Of a DNA stretch of 64,000 bases, positions 44,836 to 56,025 are shown piece by piece. The stretch lies in NCBI RefSeq assembly GCF_000737245.1, contig NZ_JPQU01000023.1, forward strand, positions 1 through 64,000. The letters run 5' to 3'. The notes under the pieces were generated by a model. That model did no database searches and had not been told where the DNA came from. It saw only the letters and a list, made by a program, of their open reading frames with translations. Numbering within the stretch: position 1 is the stretch's first letter; the number at the start of each line of letters is the position of its first letter. Source of the stretch: Pseudomonas syringae (GTDB lineage: Bacteria; Pseudomonadota; Gammaproteobacteria; Pseudomonadales; Pseudomonadaceae). A program made the position numbers and the translations under genes.

Positions 44836-44919
44836 GAGCGCACAAGCACCGCGAGGCCGCGATGGCGGTGTGTCAGACCGACCACTATCGCGCCCTCGCT
44901 TTGTGAGTGCGCTCCTACA
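44831..44919. repeat. REP repeat of TGTAGGAGCGCAC type overlapping the ada stop
   Basis: TGTAGGAGCGCAC at the left pairs with GTGCGCTCCTACA at the right around an 62-bp interior with its own GC-rich dyads. The TAG stop of ada is formed by the left arm, so the insertion may have set the end of that protein. Confidence 0.85.
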
Positions 44920-44939
44920 GAACACAGAGACCGCTTGGC

Positions 44940-45923
44940 CTACCGCCTTACATCCACCACCAGCCTGCCCCGCACCTTGCCCGCTAAAAGCTCGGGGGCG
45001 AGGTCGATTGCTTCGCTCAATCCCACTTCGCGGCTGATCATGGGTAACAGCGATACATCAAGATCGCTTGCCAGACGCGCCCACGCCGCTATCCGGTCAG
45101 CCCGAGGGCGGGTGACGCTGTCGATACCCGCGAGGGTAATCCCGCGCAAGATGAACGGCGCAACCGAAGCCGGAAACTCCATGCCTTGTGCCAGTCCGCA
45201 GGCGGCAACGGTGCCTCGATAGCGGGTTGCCGCGCAGATATTGGCCAATGTGTGGCTACCAATCGAGTCAATGGCCCCCGCCCAGCGCTCTTTGGTCAAA
45301 GGCCGGCCGGGTGCGGACAACGTGGCGCGGTCAATAATCTCGGCGGCCCCCAGGGCCTGAAGATATTCGGTCTCGTTGACCCGGCCGGTCGAAGCCACGA
45401 CCCGATAACCCAGCCGGGCGAGTAGCGCCACCGCGAAACTGCCCACCCCGCCATTTGCGCCAGTGACCAGAATATCGCCGTTGTCTGGCATTACGCCGTT
45501 CTTCTCCAGCGCCATGATCGCCAGCATCGCCGTGTAGCCCGCCGTACCTATCGCCATGGCCTGGGCCGGGGTGAATGCTGTTGGCAGTGGTATCAGCCAC
45601 TTTCCTTGCAAGCGTGCCTTCTCGGCCAGTCCGCCCCAGTGGCCCTCACCCACGCCCCAGCCATTGAGCACCACCGCATCACCAGGCACGAAATCTGGAT
45701 CGCTGCTGGCGGTGACGGTGCCCGCAAGGTCCACCCCCGGAACCATCGGAAAACTGCGCACAATGGGTCCATCGCCGGTTATCGCCAGCGCATCCTTGTA
45801 GTTGATCGTGCTGTGGGATACATCCACGTTTACGTCGCCCGCTGGCAGTGAATCCTCACTGAGCTCGGCTAGGGTGGAGCGGTAACCGTTATCGTCTTTT
45901 TCGATCAAGATGCCTTTGAACAT
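44940..45923 (-). CDS. acuI: Acrylyl-CoA reductase-like oxidoreductase (YhdH/AcuI family)
   Basis: The start at 45923, with GGAGG ten bases upstream, gives a 327-residue zinc-free medium-chain dehydrogenase. The N-terminal signature is [10 protein letters not shown], the NADP motif is [13 protein letters not shown], and the end is [10 protein letters not shown]. AcuI reduces acryloyl-CoA to propionyl-CoA with NADPH, detoxifying acrylate. It is directly downstream of a TetR gene, and an operator-like dyad identical to the one before that gene precedes it. Confidence 0.88.
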   Translation of the reverse strand: MFKGILIEKDDNGYRSTLAELSEDSLPAGDVNVDVSHSTINYKDALAITGDGPIVRSFPMVPGVDLAGTVTASSDPDFVPGDAVVLNGWGVGEGHWGGLAEKARLQGKWLIPLPTAFTPAQAMAIGTAGYTAMLAIMALEKNGVMPDNGDILVTGANGGVGSFAVALLARLGYRVVASTGRVNETEYLQALGAAEIIDRATLSAPGRPLTKERWAGAIDSIGSHTLANICAATRYRGTVAACGLAQGMEFPASVAPFILRGITLAGIDSVTRPRADRIAAWARLASDLDVSLLPMISREVGLSEAIDLAPELLAGKVRGRLVVDVRR

Positions 45924-45938
45924 GCTTGCCTCCAATTT

Positions 45939-45951
45939 AGACCGATCGTCT
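45939..45951. promoter_or_regulatory. Operator copy 1, AGACCGATCGTCT
   Basis: A 13-bp dyad (AGAC...GTCT around GATC), just upstream of the acuI ribosome-binding site. An identical copy lies before acuR at 46618. The extended block TAGACCGATCGTCTTTTAT is shared at both sites, as expected for one TetR protein binding twice. Confidence 0.75.
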
Positions 45952-45969
45952 TTTATTAAGCCTTGGACA

Positions 45970-46605
45970 TCATTGCGGCAAGCCGCGCAGAAACCCGCTG
46001 ATGAATGTATTGAGGGGTACGTCGCTCCCAACCAGCTTGGCGCGCAACACGGCACCCTCCCAACCGATCCAGAAAAACGCAGCTAACTCATCGCAGTCGG
46101 CGGACTCTGCCAGTTCGCCACAGGCCTTCGCAGCCTGAAAGCAATGGCTCAGACGTTGTTGCCAATCCTGGAATATGGTTTCCAGCGCCGGACTGAAACC
46201 TTCAGGGAGCATGCCAGCCTCCTGGCCGAGATTACCTACCAGACAGCCGCGACGGTATTCATGGCGGGCCATAGAGCTCTTGGCGCTCTGCACGAAACCC
46301 ACCAGCCGCTCGAGCGGGCTCAGGGTCTCATCGAGCAACCAGCGGTCCAGGCGCCGGGAGAAATACTCGGCGTAATGCCCAAGCACAACTCGGCCGTAAG
46401 CTTCTTTGCTGGGGAAGTAGTGATAGAACGAGCCTTTCGGCACATCCACCCGCTTGAGAATGTAATCAAGGCCGGTGGCCATGAAGCCCTGTTCGGTGAG
46501 GACTTCAATTCCACAGCGGATCAACGCATCGCGGGTTTCGAGATTATCCCGATCTACCTTGGGTGGACGTCCGGGACGTCGAGATTTGATTGGTGTACTG
46601 GTCAT
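45970..46605 (-). CDS. acuR: TetR-family regulator (AcuR-like)
   Basis: The start at 46605 gives 211 residues. After a basic tail ([14 protein letters not shown]) comes the TetR helix-turn-helix ([37 protein letters not shown]), then a helical ligand domain with the C-terminal TetR_C motif ([19 protein letters not shown]). AcuR represses the acrylate/DMSP reductase acuI in proteobacteria. It is 46 bp upstream of acuI, and both genes are preceded by the same dyad, consistent with autoregulation and repression relieved by acrylate or a related electrophile. Confidence 0.88.
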   Translation of the reverse strand: MTSTPIKSRRPGRPPKVDRDNLETRDALIRCGIEVLTEQGFMATGLDYILKRVDVPKGSFYHYFPSKEAYGRVVLGHYAEYFSRRLDRWLLDETLSPLERLVGFVQSAKSSMARHEYRRGCLVGNLGQEAGMLPEGFSPALETIFQDWQQRLSHCFQAAKACGELAESADCDELAAFFWIGWEGAVLRAKLVGSDVPLNTFISGFLRGLPQ

Positions 46606-46617
46606 GGTCCGAATTCT

Positions 46618-46630
46618 AGACCGATCGTCT
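46618..46630. promoter_or_regulatory. Operator copy 2, AGACCGATCGTCT
   Basis: Identical to the site at 45939 and placed 12 bp before the acuR start codon. It also lies 88 bp from the start of the divergent nitronate monooxygenase gene, so it may affect that gene too. Confidence 0.75.
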
Positions 46631-46718
46631 TTTATGTCAATCCCGCTCACTCGGCAGTTGCCAAACGCGGTACACACCCGCTCAATAGGACTTCAATTTC
46701 TCAGCCTGGAACAGTCCG

Positions 46719-47795
46719 ATGAACGCGTGGCCTGATACTCGTCTCTTGCACCTTTTCGGTATCGAAATGCCGATTCTTCAAGCGCCCATGGCCGGTGCCA
46801 GCGGCTCCGCCATGGCCATTGCAGTGGCTAAAGCAGGCGGTTTGGCCTCATTACCCTGCGCGATGCTCAGCCCACAGCAGATCCGCGAAGAGGTTGCCGC
46901 CATTCGACAGCACAGCGCCGCGCCGTTGAACTTGAATTTCTTCTGCCATCAAGCGCCGCTGGATGATCCAGACAGCCACGTGCGCTGGAAAAACCTGCTG
47001 CAGCCTTATTATCAGGAACTAGGTGCCGATTTCGAAGCCCCGACGCCAGTGTCCAGCCGCGCCCCGTTTGATGCGTCGAGTTGTGAGCTTGTGGAGACGC
47101 TGAAGCCGGAAGTGGTCAGCTTCCACTTTGGTTTACCGGAGGCTTCATTGCTTGCCCGGGTCAAGGCGACCGGGGCCAAGGTGATTTCATCGGCGACCAC
47201 CGTTGACGAGGCGATCTGGCTTGAGGCCAATGGTTGCGATGCGATCATCGCCATGGGTTATGAAGCAGGTGGCCATCGCGGCATGTTTTTAAGCACCGAC
47301 CTCACCACTCAAGTCGGAACTCTCGCGCTCGTGCCTCAGGTCGTAGACGCCGTCAGGGTGCCAGTCATCGCGGCAGGCGGTATAGCGGATGGGCGTGGTA
47401 TTGCCGCTGCGTTCATGCTCGGCGCTGCAGCCGTTCAAGTGGGTACGGCCTACCTGTTCTGCCCTGAAGCCAAGGTCAGCAAGCCGCACTTCCAGGCATT
47501 GCGCTCGGCCAAAGACAGCCAGACCGCGCTGACTAATATTTTCACCGGCCGGCCAGCGCGGGGCATCGTCAACAGGGTGATGACCGAATTGGGGCCGATG
47601 TGCGATGCCGCGCCGTCCTTTCCTCTCGCAGGAGGTGCATTGATGCCACTGCGGGCTATCGCCGAACCCTTGGGCAGCGGCGACTTCATGAACCTCTGGG
47701 CAGGCCAGGCGGTCGGGCTCAAGCATGAGCTTGGCGCTGAAGCCCTGACCCGGTTACTCGCTACCCAGGCTCTGGAAAAACTCACGCGGTATTGA
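46719..47795 (+). CDS. Nitronate monooxygenase family flavoprotein
   Basis: A 358-residue TIM-barrel FMN enzyme: IEMPILQAPMAGASG at the N-terminus, NLNFFCHQAP, the catalytic-histidine motif GYEAGGHRG, and FMN-phosphate loops VIAAGGIADGRG and AVQVGTAYLFC. This class oxidises nitronates such as propionate-3-nitronate. It is divergent from acuR with a shared upstream region, so coregulation in response to electrophiles is possible. Confidence 0.9.
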   Translation: MNAWPDTRLLHLFGIEMPILQAPMAGASGSAMAIAVAKAGGLASLPCAMLSPQQIREEVAAIRQHSAAPLNLNFFCHQAPLDDPDSHVRWKNLLQPYYQELGADFEAPTPVSSRAPFDASSCELVETLKPEVVSFHFGLPEASLLARVKATGAKVISSATTVDEAIWLEANGCDAIIAMGYEAGGHRGMFLSTDLTTQVGTLALVPQVVDAVRVPVIAAGGIADGRGIAAAFMLGAAAVQVGTAYLFCPEAKVSKPHFQALRSAKDSQTALTNIFTGRPARGIVNRVMTELGPMCDAAPSFPLAGGALMPLRAIAEPLGSGDFMNLWAGQAVGLKHELGAEALTRLLATQALEKLTRY

Positions 47796-47821
47796 AACTT
47801 AGCTTCCCTGGGTGGATGGCC

Positions 47822-48662
<841 letters not shown>

Positions 48663-49355
48663 ATGTCCCTGGCAATACCGTTGGACGGAACCGATCTCGC
48701 GGCGATCTGGCTGACCCTGAAACTGGCATTGCTGACAACCGTGATCCTGCTCATCATCGGTACGCCTATCGCATGGTGGCTGGTGCGCACGCGCTCCTGG
48801 CTAAAAGGCCCGGTGGGCGCGATTGTCGCGCTGCCGTTAGTGTTGCCGCCCACGGTCATCGGCTTCTACCTTTTGTTGCTACTGGGGCCTAACGGCGCTG
48901 TTGGCCAATTAACCCAAAGCCTCGGCCTTGGCACCCTGACCTTCAGCTTTGCCGGGCTGGTGATTGGCTCTGTGCTGTATTCGATGCCGTTTGTGGTGCA
49001 ACCGTTGCAAAACGCTTTCGCCGCGATTGGCACTCGCCCACTTGAGGTGGCCGCAACCTTGCGTGCCAATCCTTGGGAAACCTTCTTCTGCGTGGTTTTG
49101 CCCTTGGCCAAACCAGGTTTTGTGACCGGCGCCATCCTCGGCTTCGCTCATACCGTGGGCGAATTTGGTGTGGTGTTGATGATCGGCGGCAATATTCCCG
49201 AGAAAACCCGAGTGGTCTCGGTACAGATCTTCGACCACGTCGAGGCAATGGAATACGTGCAGGCCCACTGGCTGGCGGGTGCCATGCTGGTATTCTCCTT
49301 TCTGGTTCTTCTGGCGCTTTATTCCAGCGGCAAGACCAAAGCTGACTGGAGTTGA
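48663..49355 (+). CDS. modB: Molybdate ABC transporter permease ModB
   Basis: A 230-residue inner-membrane protein with five hydrophobic segments and the permease EAA-loop ([25 protein letters not shown]). It begins immediately after the modA stop and ends 3 bp before modC, so the three are one operon under the ModE-box. Confidence 0.94.
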   Translation: MSLAIPLDGTDLAAIWLTLKLALLTTVILLIIGTPIAWWLVRTRSWLKGPVGAIVALPLVLPPTVIGFYLLLLLGPNGAVGQLTQSLGLGTLTFSFAGLVIGSVLYSMPFVVQPLQNAFAAIGTRPLEVAATLRANPWETFFCVVLPLAKPGFVTGAILGFAHTVGEFGVVLMIGGNIPEKTRVVSVQIFDHVEAMEYVQAHWLAGAMLVFSFLVLLALYSSGKTKADWS

Positions 49356-49358
49356 CCG

Positions 49359-50447
49359 ATGAATTCGGGACTGGAAATTCGTCTGCTGGTGACCTACCCG
49401 CAATTCACCTTAGATGTGGATCTGTCATTGCCAGGGCGCGGCGTCACGGCGCTTTTCGGCCATTCCGGCTCGGGAAAGACTACCTGCTTGCGTTGTATTG
49501 CCGGGCTGGAAAAACCCACTCAAGGCTATATCCGCATCAATGATGAAGTCTGGCAGGACAGTGCCACGAACCTGCTCCAGCCCCCCCACAAACGGGCGCT
49601 GGGTTATGTCTTCCAGGAAGCGAGCCTTTTTCCGCATCTGTCGGTACGTGGCAATCTCGAGTTCGGCCTGCATCGCATCCCAAAAGGCGAACGCCACTTA
49701 GACTTGGGGCATGCGGCACAGCTTCTCGGTATCGAGCATTTGCTGGAACGAAGCCCGGACAAGCTGTCTGGTGGCGAGCGCCAGCGGGTCGGTATCGCCC
49801 GGGCCTTGCTGACCAGCCCGCGGCTGTTGTTGCTCGACGAGCCCCTGGCAGCACTCGATACCCGCCGCAAAAGTGAGATTCTGCCGTACCTTGAGCGGCT
49901 GCATGACGAGCTGGAAATCCCCATGCTTTATGTAAGCCACTCTCAGGATGAGGTGGCACGTCTTGCCGACCATTTGGTGCTGATGGATAACGGGAAAGCA
50001 CTGGCCAGCGGCCCAATCGGCGAAACCCTTTCCAGACTCGACCTGCCACTCGCCCTGGGTGACGATGCTGGGGTGGTGATTGAAGGGGGAGTCATTGCTT
50101 TCGACGCGGATTACCACCTGCTAAGCGTGCAATTGCCCGATAGCGACTTACACGTCCGGGTGGCGCACACACCTATGGAGCTAGGCAGAACCCTGCGATT
50201 CAAAGTCCAGGCCCGAGATGTCAGCCTGAGTCTGCAGCCCGACGGGCAAAGCAGCATACTCAATCGACTGCCAGTCATCGTCGTGAGTGAAATGCCGGCG
50301 GACAACGCCGCCCACGTAATGGTGCGACTCGATGCGGCGGGCACACCTTTATTGGCACGGATTACGCGCTATTCCCGAGATCAGATGAGGCTGTCACCCG
50401 GCCAACGGCTTTGGGCGCAGATCAAGTCGGTTGCAGTCTTGGCGTAA
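49359..50447 (+). CDS. modC: Molybdate ABC transporter ATPase ModC
   Basis: A 362-residue ABC ATPase: Walker [10 protein letters not shown] (about 36-44), signature LSGGERQRV, Walker [14 protein letters not shown], the H-loop YVSHSQDEV, and a C-terminal TOBE domain (about 285-355) that binds molybdate in ModC proteins. It energises ModB for uptake and may sense molybdate by its tail. Confidence 0.94.
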   Translation: MNSGLEIRLLVTYPQFTLDVDLSLPGRGVTALFGHSGSGKTTCLRCIAGLEKPTQGYIRINDEVWQDSATNLLQPPHKRALGYVFQEASLFPHLSVRGNLEFGLHRIPKGERHLDLGHAAQLLGIEHLLERSPDKLSGGERQRVGIARALLTSPRLLLLDEPLAALDTRRKSEILPYLERLHDELEIPMLYVSHSQDEVARLADHLVLMDNGKALASGPIGETLSRLDLPLALGDDAGVVIEGGVIAFDADYHLLSVQLPDSDLHVRVAHTPMELGRTLRFKVQARDVSLSLQPDGQSSILNRLPVIVVSEMPADNAAHVMVRLDAAGTPLLARITRYSRDQMRLSPGQRLWAQIKSVAVLA

Positions 50448-50528
50448 CGCAATGGCGTTGCGAAAAATACTGGGCACCCCTTCCGGTTGGCACGGTCAAT
50501 CCACTTAACTGCCCTGTGGATTGCTGCC

Positions 50529-51581
50529 ATGACTGATTCGAGCCTCATCGCCCAATTACCGCCTGATCTTCATTATGTCGAGGATGCTCAGGCGGGGTTT
50601 TCCCGGAAAATCCTGCGTGGCAAGTTTGTGTATTTTGATGTCGATGGCCAACGCATTCGCGATGAGGCGCAAATAAAACGCATAAATGCCCTGGTCATAC
50701 CGCCCGCCTACACCGATGTCTGGATCTGCCCCGACCCACGGGGTCATCTGCAGGCCACCGGGCGTGATGCACGGGGGCGAAAACAGTACCGCTACCACCC
50801 GCGCTGGCGGGAGATCCGCGACGAGAACAAATACTCGCGGATGATTGAATTCGGGCTGGCACTGCCCAAGGTCCGCAAGCAGCTGGAGGCCCAACTCGCG
50901 GAGCCGGGTATCGGCCGTGACAAGGTGATGGCGACGGTTATTTCATTGCTGGACGCCACGTTGATCCGCATCGGCAATAGCCAATACGCTCGGGACAATC
51001 GATCTTATGGGTTGACTACTTTGCGCAACAAACACGTCGAAGTGCGTGGCAATGCGATCCTTTTCCAGTTTCGCGGCAAAAGCGGAGTGGAGCACCAGAT
51101 CAGCGTGACGGATCGGCGCATCGCCCGAGTTATCAAACGCTGCATGGAACTACCGGGGCAAAATCTTTTCCAGTATCTGGACGACAACGGCGAACGGCAC
51201 ACGGTCAGCTCTTCGGACATTAACGCCTACCTGCAGCGCTTGACCGGCGCTGACTTCACCGCCAAAGACTACCGAACCTGGGCTGGCAGCGCACTGGCGC
51301 TCGCCACATTGCGCAAGTTGCATTGGGAGCCGGAAGCCGACGCTAAAAAGCATATTGTCGATATGGTCAAGGCTGTCGCTCGCCAACTGGGCAATACCCC
51401 AGCGATCTGCCGCAAGTGCTACATCCACCCCGCTGTGCTGGAGGGTTTTCTGCAAGGGGAACTTGCGCTGCTGCCACGTACCCGACAACGCAAGGGACTG
51501 CGCGTTGAAGAAGTCGCACTGGCGAGCTTCCTCCAAAGTCTTGCTCGAAACGCGGCGGCTGAAAGTCCTGAGCGGGGTTGA
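50529..51581 (+). CDS. DNA topoisomerase IB (poxvirus-like)
   Basis: The start at 50529 gives 350 residues. The N-terminal domain (FSRKILRGKFVYFDVDG, RINALVIPPAYTDVWICP) and catalytic domain (RIGNSQYARDNRSYGLTTLRNKHV, KDYRTWAGS, and nucleophile Y298 in RKCYIHPAV) match bacterial topoisomerase IB. It relaxes supercoils through a 3'-phosphotyrosine. It is monocistronic after the mod operon. Confidence 0.93.
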   Translation: MTDSSLIAQLPPDLHYVEDAQAGFSRKILRGKFVYFDVDGQRIRDEAQIKRINALVIPPAYTDVWICPDPRGHLQATGRDARGRKQYRYHPRWREIRDENKYSRMIEFGLALPKVRKQLEAQLAEPGIGRDKVMATVISLLDATLIRIGNSQYARDNRSYGLTTLRNKHVEVRGNAILFQFRGKSGVEHQISVTDRRIARVIKRCMELPGQNLFQYLDDNGERHTVSSSDINAYLQRLTGADFTAKDYRTWAGSALALATLRKLHWEPEADAKKHIVDMVKAVARQLGNTPAICRKCYIHPAVLEGFLQGELALLPRTRQRKGLRVEEVALASFLQSLARNAAAESPERG

Positions 51582-51641
51582 TCAGTAGCGTGCCGTTGTT
51601 TTTGTTGACCGCGAAAAAATGCTCTGCAATTAAGCCACGAC

Positions 51642-52022
51642 TCAGTTATTGCCCTCGTTGGATCTTACTGGCACGGCCTTGCCATTAACCACATAGGAGT
51701 TCGATAACTCCTGAATGGTTGACATGAAGTGCCTGGCCGCGTGCTGGACCTGGATGAGCAATGCGTCAGGTTCTCCTGGGCTGTCGATTCGCACCTGGGC
51801 GCTATCGGCAGGGCTCGCTGGCGAATGACGACTGGTCAACACGTACAACACATCAACCCCGACACAGGCCAGAGCCGCCAGATAGTCAGCCTTGGGTATT
51901 CGCTCGCCACTTTCATACTTGCCCTGGGCATTCACAGCGACCCCGCCCATCTGCCCCATCTCTCGTTGAGACAACCCCAGGCGCCTGCGCTCCTGCCTCA
52001 ATCGTGTGCCAATTCCACTCAT
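51642..52022 (-). CDS. XRE-family transcriptional regulator
   Basis: The start at 52022 gives 126 residues with a Cro/C1 helix-turn-helix at the N-terminus (GTRLRQERRRLGLSQREMG, VAVNAQGKYESGERIPKADY) and a leucine-rich tail (LAALACVGVDVLYVLTSRH) seen in phage-derived and LexA-like repressors without the protease part. It converges with topoisomerase IB. No target is evident; prophage remnant origin is possible. Confidence 0.82.
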   Translation of the reverse strand: MSGIGTRLRQERRRLGLSQREMGQMGGVAVNAQGKYESGERIPKADYLAALACVGVDVLYVLTSRHSPASPADSAQVRIDSPGEPDALLIQVQHAARHFMSTIQELSNSYVVNGKAVPVRSNEGNN

Positions 52023-52278
52023 GGACCTGTCAACTCCACTGCATCTGAACAAAACCTGCTTGATGAAAAACCGTGGTTAATTAAAACGCCGTTGGGAACT
52101 TTTAGACAACTAACATTTACGCGGTAGGACTACTCCTACAACACAAATGGAGGATGTCCTACTTTGGCTGTTACGTGCGTATACCAAGACCCTTAGTTCA
52201 GCGAGTCGTGGCTCCAACGCGATGGAACGAACCCGGGCTCCATCGAATCGTATTGATGACCCCTTGGAGATCCTGCAC

Positions 52279-52461
52279 ATGCCCAATGACAAACACACTG
52301 TTCAAGGCAACAATCTCAACGACCCGGATGCGCGTCCGGCAGACATTGCCGATCATGAACAACGCACCACCGAAACCCGAGATGAAGAGACCCATACCGG
52401 CGACCGTCAGGATGTTGAAGGCCATACGCCAAAGATACCCGGCAAGCAAGGCAATCGCTGA
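52279..52461 (+). CDS. Small hydrophilic protein, unknown
   Basis: A 60-residue frame starting at 52279 with GGAGA nine bases before the ATG. It is rich in aspartate, threonine and charged residues ([20 protein letters not shown]) with no hydrophobic segment and is likely disordered, like small stress-type proteins. It lies 67 bp upstream of the UvrA-like gene. Confidence 0.5.
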   Translation: MPNDKHTVQGNNLNDPDARPADIADHEQRTTETRDEETHTGDRQDVEGHTPKIPGKQGNR

Positions 52462-52528
52462 GCCGCGATAACCGAAGCACAGGCGTGCGCGTTGTCGTGT
52501 CGCCCTACCCCCACGACAAGGCTGGACA

Positions 52529-55195
52529 ATGACTTCACAGAGCAACAATCCCGACCCGCAAACCCTGCAGGCCGAATGCGCACAGGCGTTTACCGGTTTT
52601 GTCCGGGTCCGCGGGGCTCGCGAGCACAATCTTAAAAATATCGACATCGACATCCCCCGTGACGCCTTGGTGGTGTTCACAGGCGTCTCAGGCTCCGGCA
52701 AATCATCCCTGGCTTTTTCGACGCTCTATGCCGAGGCCCAGCGACGCTACTTTGAGTCTGTGGCCCCTTATGCCCGGCGTCTGATCGACCAGGTCGGCGT
52801 GCCGGACGTTGATTCCATCGAAGGTCTGCCGCCAGCGGTGGCGTTGCAGCAACAGCGCGGCACGCCCAGCGCTCGATCATCGGTCGGCAGCGTGACCACC
52901 CTGTCGAGCCTGATCCGCATGCTCTACTCCCGAGCCGGCAGTTACCCCGCAGGCCAGGCAATGCTGTACGCCGAAGACTTCTCCCCCAATACCCCTCAAG
53001 GTGCCTGCCCGCAATGTCATGGCTTGGGCAGAGTGTATGAAGTCACCGAGCAGTCGATGGTCCCGGATGGTTCGCTGACCATTCGCCAGCGTGCTATCGC
53101 TTCCTGGCCCACGGCCTGGCAAGGACAGAACCTGCGTGACATCTTGGTCACCCTTGGATACGACGTGGATATCCCGTGGCGGGATCTGCCCAAAAAGCAA
53201 CGGGACTGGATTCTGTTTACTGACGAGCAACCCACCGTCCCTGTATATGCAGGGTTTACACCGCAGGAAACCCGCAAGGCCCTGAAACAGAAACTCGAAC
53301 CCAGCTACCAGGGCACCTTCACAGGCGCGCGTCGCTACGTCCTGCATACGTTCACCCATTCCCAAAGCGCCCTGATGAAGAAGCGCGTGGCGCAATTCAT
53401 GATCGGCAGCCCTTGTTCCCTGTGTCAGGGCAAGCGCCTCACCCAGGCGGCCTTGTCAGTGAAATTTGCCGGTTTCGATATCGGCGAATTGTCACAGATG
53501 TCCCTGTTGCAGCTGGCCGCCGTCCTTGCCCCAGTGGCGGCGCAGACCTTTATCGAAAGCGAGCAACAGAACGGCGAACCCATCAGCCCGGAGCAGGCGA
53601 AGAAAACTCGCCAGCAACGTGCAGTCAAGGGCAAGTCAACCCATGAAAGCGCGCCAGATGTGCGCCTGACACCCAACTTGTCCATTGAAAAACGCATTGC
53701 GGCGCAACGTATCGCTCAGGACCTGCTGGGCCGGGTCAGCACTCTTACGGATCTCGGGCTGGGCTACCTAGCACTGGACCGCAGCACCCCGACCCTGTCC
53801 TCAGGCGAGCTGCAACGACTGAGACTGGCCACACAGTTGGGCTCTCAACTGTTCGGCGTGATTTACGTGCTGGATGAACCATCCGCAGGCTTGCACCCGG
53901 CAGATGGTGAAGCGCTGTTCAGCGCACTGCAGCGCCTCAAAGCCGCTGGTAACTCGTTGTTCGTGGTTGAGCATGATCTGGAGACCATGCGCCGCGCGGA
54001 CTGGTTGGTAGACGTCGGCCCGGCAGCGGGCGAACAAGGTGGGCGCATCCTCTACAGCGGCCCTCCTGCGGGTCTGGCCGCTGTCGAAGCCTCTCAGACC
54101 AGGCCCCATTTGTTTGCCAGCCATGAGTCGCAACAGACTCTGCGACGTGAGCCATCGGGCTGGTTACGCCTTGAAGGCGTGACCCGTAATAACCTGCATG
54201 AGCTGAGCGCTGCATTTCCCCTGGGATGCTTCACCTCTGTCACCGGCGTTTCCGGTTCGGGCAAGTCCAGTCTGGTCAGTCATTCGCTGCTGGAATTGGT
54301 GGGTGCCCATCTGGGGCATATCGTGGACAACAACGAATCCGAAATGCCCAGCCTCGAAGATGACGCGCCGCAGTTCAGCAGCGGACGCGTTGTTGACGGC
54401 CTTCAATCAATCAAGCGTCTGGTCAAGGTCGATCAGAAACCCATCGGCCGCACCCCACGTTCCAATCTCGCCACCTACACCGGGTTATTCGATCAGGTTC
54501 GTAAACTGTTCGCCGCGACAGCTGAGTCACGGGAAAGGGGTTACGACGCCGGGCAATTCTCGTTCAATGTTGCCAAGGGACGTTGCTCCGTCTGCGAAGG
54601 GGAGGGTTTTGTCAGCGTCGAATTGCTGTTCATGCCCAGCGTCTATGCCCCCTGCCCGACCTGCCACGGTGCTCGCTACAACCCGGAGACCCTGACCGTC
54701 CACTTGCAAGGCCTGAACATTGCTCAGGTTCTGCAACTCACCGTCGACCAAGCCATCGTGCAGTTCAGCGACGAAACCGCAGTCATGCGGCCCCTGACCG
54801 CACTGCGTGATATCGGCTTGGGCTACCTTCGCCTGGGCCAGCCCGCTACCGAGTTGTCCGGGGGCGAGGCGCAACGGATCAAGCTGGCCACCGAACTACA
54901 GCGAACTCAGCGAGGCGCCACCTTGTATGTACTGGATGAGCCCACAACGGGCCTGCATCCGACCGACGTCGATCGCTTACTCAAACAACTCAACACCCTG
55001 GTCGATGCAGGCAATACCGTCGTGGTAGTCGAGCACGAAATGCGCGTCGTAGCTCAAAGTGACTGGGTCATAGACATCGGACCGGGCGCAGGTGATAAAG
55101 GTGGCTCCATTGTCGCAACTGGAGCACCGGCGGACGTGGCAAAAAACTTCGAAAGCCGCACCGCACCGTTTTTGAACCGTGCACTGTACGGTTGA
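52529..55195 (+). CDS. UvrA-like ABC ATPase (UvrA2-type)
   Basis: An 888-residue protein with two ABC ATPase halves: Walker [10 protein letters not shown] twice (N- and C-terminal), signature LSSGELQR and LSGGEAQR, and Walker [13 protein letters not shown] and [12 protein letters not shown]. Zinc cysteines CPQCHGLG and CSVCEGEGF are present. It is shorter than housekeeping UvrA and lacks clear UvrB-binding sequence, as in UvrA2 paralogues linked to drug resistance. It is probably not the main excinuclease subunit, and its substrate is not evident. Confidence 0.88.
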   Translation: MTSQSNNPDPQTLQAECAQAFTGFVRVRGAREHNLKNIDIDIPRDALVVFTGVSGSGKSSLAFSTLYAEAQRRYFESVAPYARRLIDQVGVPDVDSIEGLPPAVALQQQRGTPSARSSVGSVTTLSSLIRMLYSRAGSYPAGQAMLYAEDFSPNTPQGACPQCHGLGRVYEVTEQSMVPDGSLTIRQRAIASWPTAWQGQNLRDILVTLGYDVDIPWRDLPKKQRDWILFTDEQPTVPVYAGFTPQETRKALKQKLEPSYQGTFTGARRYVLHTFTHSQSALMKKRVAQFMIGSPCSLCQGKRLTQAALSVKFAGFDIGELSQMSLLQLAAVLAPVAAQTFIESEQQNGEPISPEQAKKTRQQRAVKGKSTHESAPDVRLTPNLSIEKRIAAQRIAQDLLGRVSTLTDLGLGYLALDRSTPTLSSGELQRLRLATQLGSQLFGVIYVLDEPSAGLHPADGEALFSALQRLKAAGNSLFVVEHDLETMRRADWLVDVGPAAGEQGGRILYSGPPAGLAAVEASQTRPHLFASHESQQTLRREPSGWLRLEGVTRNNLHELSAAFPLGCFTSVTGVSGSGKSSLVSHSLLELVGAHLGHIVDNNESEMPSLEDDAPQFSSGRVVDGLQSIKRLVKVDQKPIGRTPRSNLATYTGLFDQVRKLFAATAESRERGYDAGQFSFNVAKGRCSVCEGEGFVSVELLFMPSVYAPCPTCHGARYNPETLTVHLQGLNIAQVLQLTVDQAIVQFSDETAVMRPLTALRDIGLGYLRLGQPATELSGGEAQRIKLATELQRTQRGATLYVLDEPTTGLHPTDVDRLLKQLNTLVDAGNTVVVVEHEMRVVAQSDWVIDIGPGAGDKGGSIVATGAPADVAKNFESRTAPFLNRALYG

Positions 55196-55237
55196 TAGCG
55201 TTTTTAACTAGCCAGTAATACTTTTTCGCAACCGTAG

Positions 55238-55317
55238 CACCCAACCCCGATAGGCAGCTCAGGCAAGATCTTGTCTTATTTCAATATCTTGCGGGCTTGC
55301 TTCACGAGGGTTGGGTG
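55238..55317. repeat. Nested inverted repeat upstream of tRNA-Leu
   Basis: A perfect 10-bp outer stem, CACCCAACCC (55238-55247) and GGGTTGGGTG (55308-55317), encloses an inner stem GCAAGAT (55263-55269) and ATCTTGC (55286-55292). It lies between the UvrA-like stop and tRNA-Leu. It could be a structured RNA or a processing element; no T-tract follows, so a simple terminator is unlikely. Confidence 0.55.
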
Positions 55318-55345
55318 TATATATTCCCTGCTCTTCAGCGCTACC

Positions 55346-55431
55346 GCCCCGATGGCGAAATTGGTAGACGCAAGGGACTTAAAATCCCTCGTCCTTTGGA
55401 CGTGCCGGTTCGACCCCGGCTCGGGGCACCA
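55346..55431 (+). tRNA. tRNA-Leu (anticodon UAA)
   Basis: An 86-nt class II tRNA with acceptor stem GCCCCGA/TCGGGGC, anticodon stem GGGACTTAAAATCCC, long variable arm, T-arm CCGGTTCGACCCCGG and encoded CCA end. The anticodon TAA reads UUA codons. Confidence 0.97.
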
Positions 55432-55440
55432 CTTATAGAA

Positions 55441-55481
55441 CAAGGGCTTACGTGCTTCGGTGCGTAGGCCCTTGTTGTTTT
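55441..55481 (+). terminator. Terminator after tRNA-Leu
   Basis: CAAGGGCTTACG and CGTAGGCCCTTG form a long imperfect hairpin with the loop around CTTCGG, followed by TTGTTTTAA. It lies 10 bp past the tRNA. Confidence 0.75.
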
Positions 55482-55590
55482 AATTCCACCTGATCAGGCA
55501 ACGTCAAGAGCTCCGACGGTTTAGCCCTTGATCGGCTGCAGCGAGTCGTCGACTCTCCAGCGGGATAGGCTTGCCTTTTTTTAGCTCAAA

Positions 55591-55624
55591 AAAAACCCCG
55601 AAGACATTAATCTTCGGGGTTTTT
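55591..55624. terminator. Bidirectional terminator
   Basis: AAAAACCCCGAAGA and TCTTCGGGGTTTTT form a 14-bp perfect stem around CATTAA, with T-tracts in both directions. It lies between the convergent tRNA-Leu and tRNA-Cys transcripts. Confidence 0.85.
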
Positions 55625-55629
55625 AATAG

Positions 55630-55703
55630 TGGAGGCCGAGGTCGGAATCGAACCGGCGTAAGCGGATTTGCAATCCGCGGCATAACCATTTTGCTACTCG
55701 GCC
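55630..55703 (-). tRNA. tRNA-Cys (anticodon GCA)
   Basis: A 74-nt tRNA on the minus strand: acceptor stem GGCCGAG/CTCGGCC, anticodon loop with GCA (GGATTGCAAATCC), T-arm CCGGTTCGATTCCG and an encoded CCA end. It converges on tRNA-Leu. Confidence 0.97.
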
Positions 55704-56025
55704 TCAATACATTCAGCGCTCAGACTTCGATTGCTAAATGCGTACAACTCTAGAGTGGGAAGCTTAATCTATACTTGCTTCCAACCCGTTGAAATCTAAA
55801 GGGTTTTTCTAGTTCCTGAATCAGGAATGGACGCAATTCTGGACTGCTTCGGCAGACGTGTCAAGGAATGCCATGAAAAAAATCATCAGCGGGCGTTTTC
55901 ATGCAGACAGCCTGGTGTCGGCGACCGTCAGTCGCTGATCGACCTGCTGGTCTTGTGGCGGTTGACGATCGGTGGGATGAAGCGTGGAATTCCGAGGAGG
56001 CATTCACCGTAGAAGGAGCTTTTCC
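55704..56025. other. Intergenic region without recognised gene
   Basis: These 322 bp have no gene I can support. The left part holds the tRNA-Cys promoter region on the minus strand; a strong AGAAGGAG at 56011-56018 belongs to the next gene. Confidence 0.5.
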
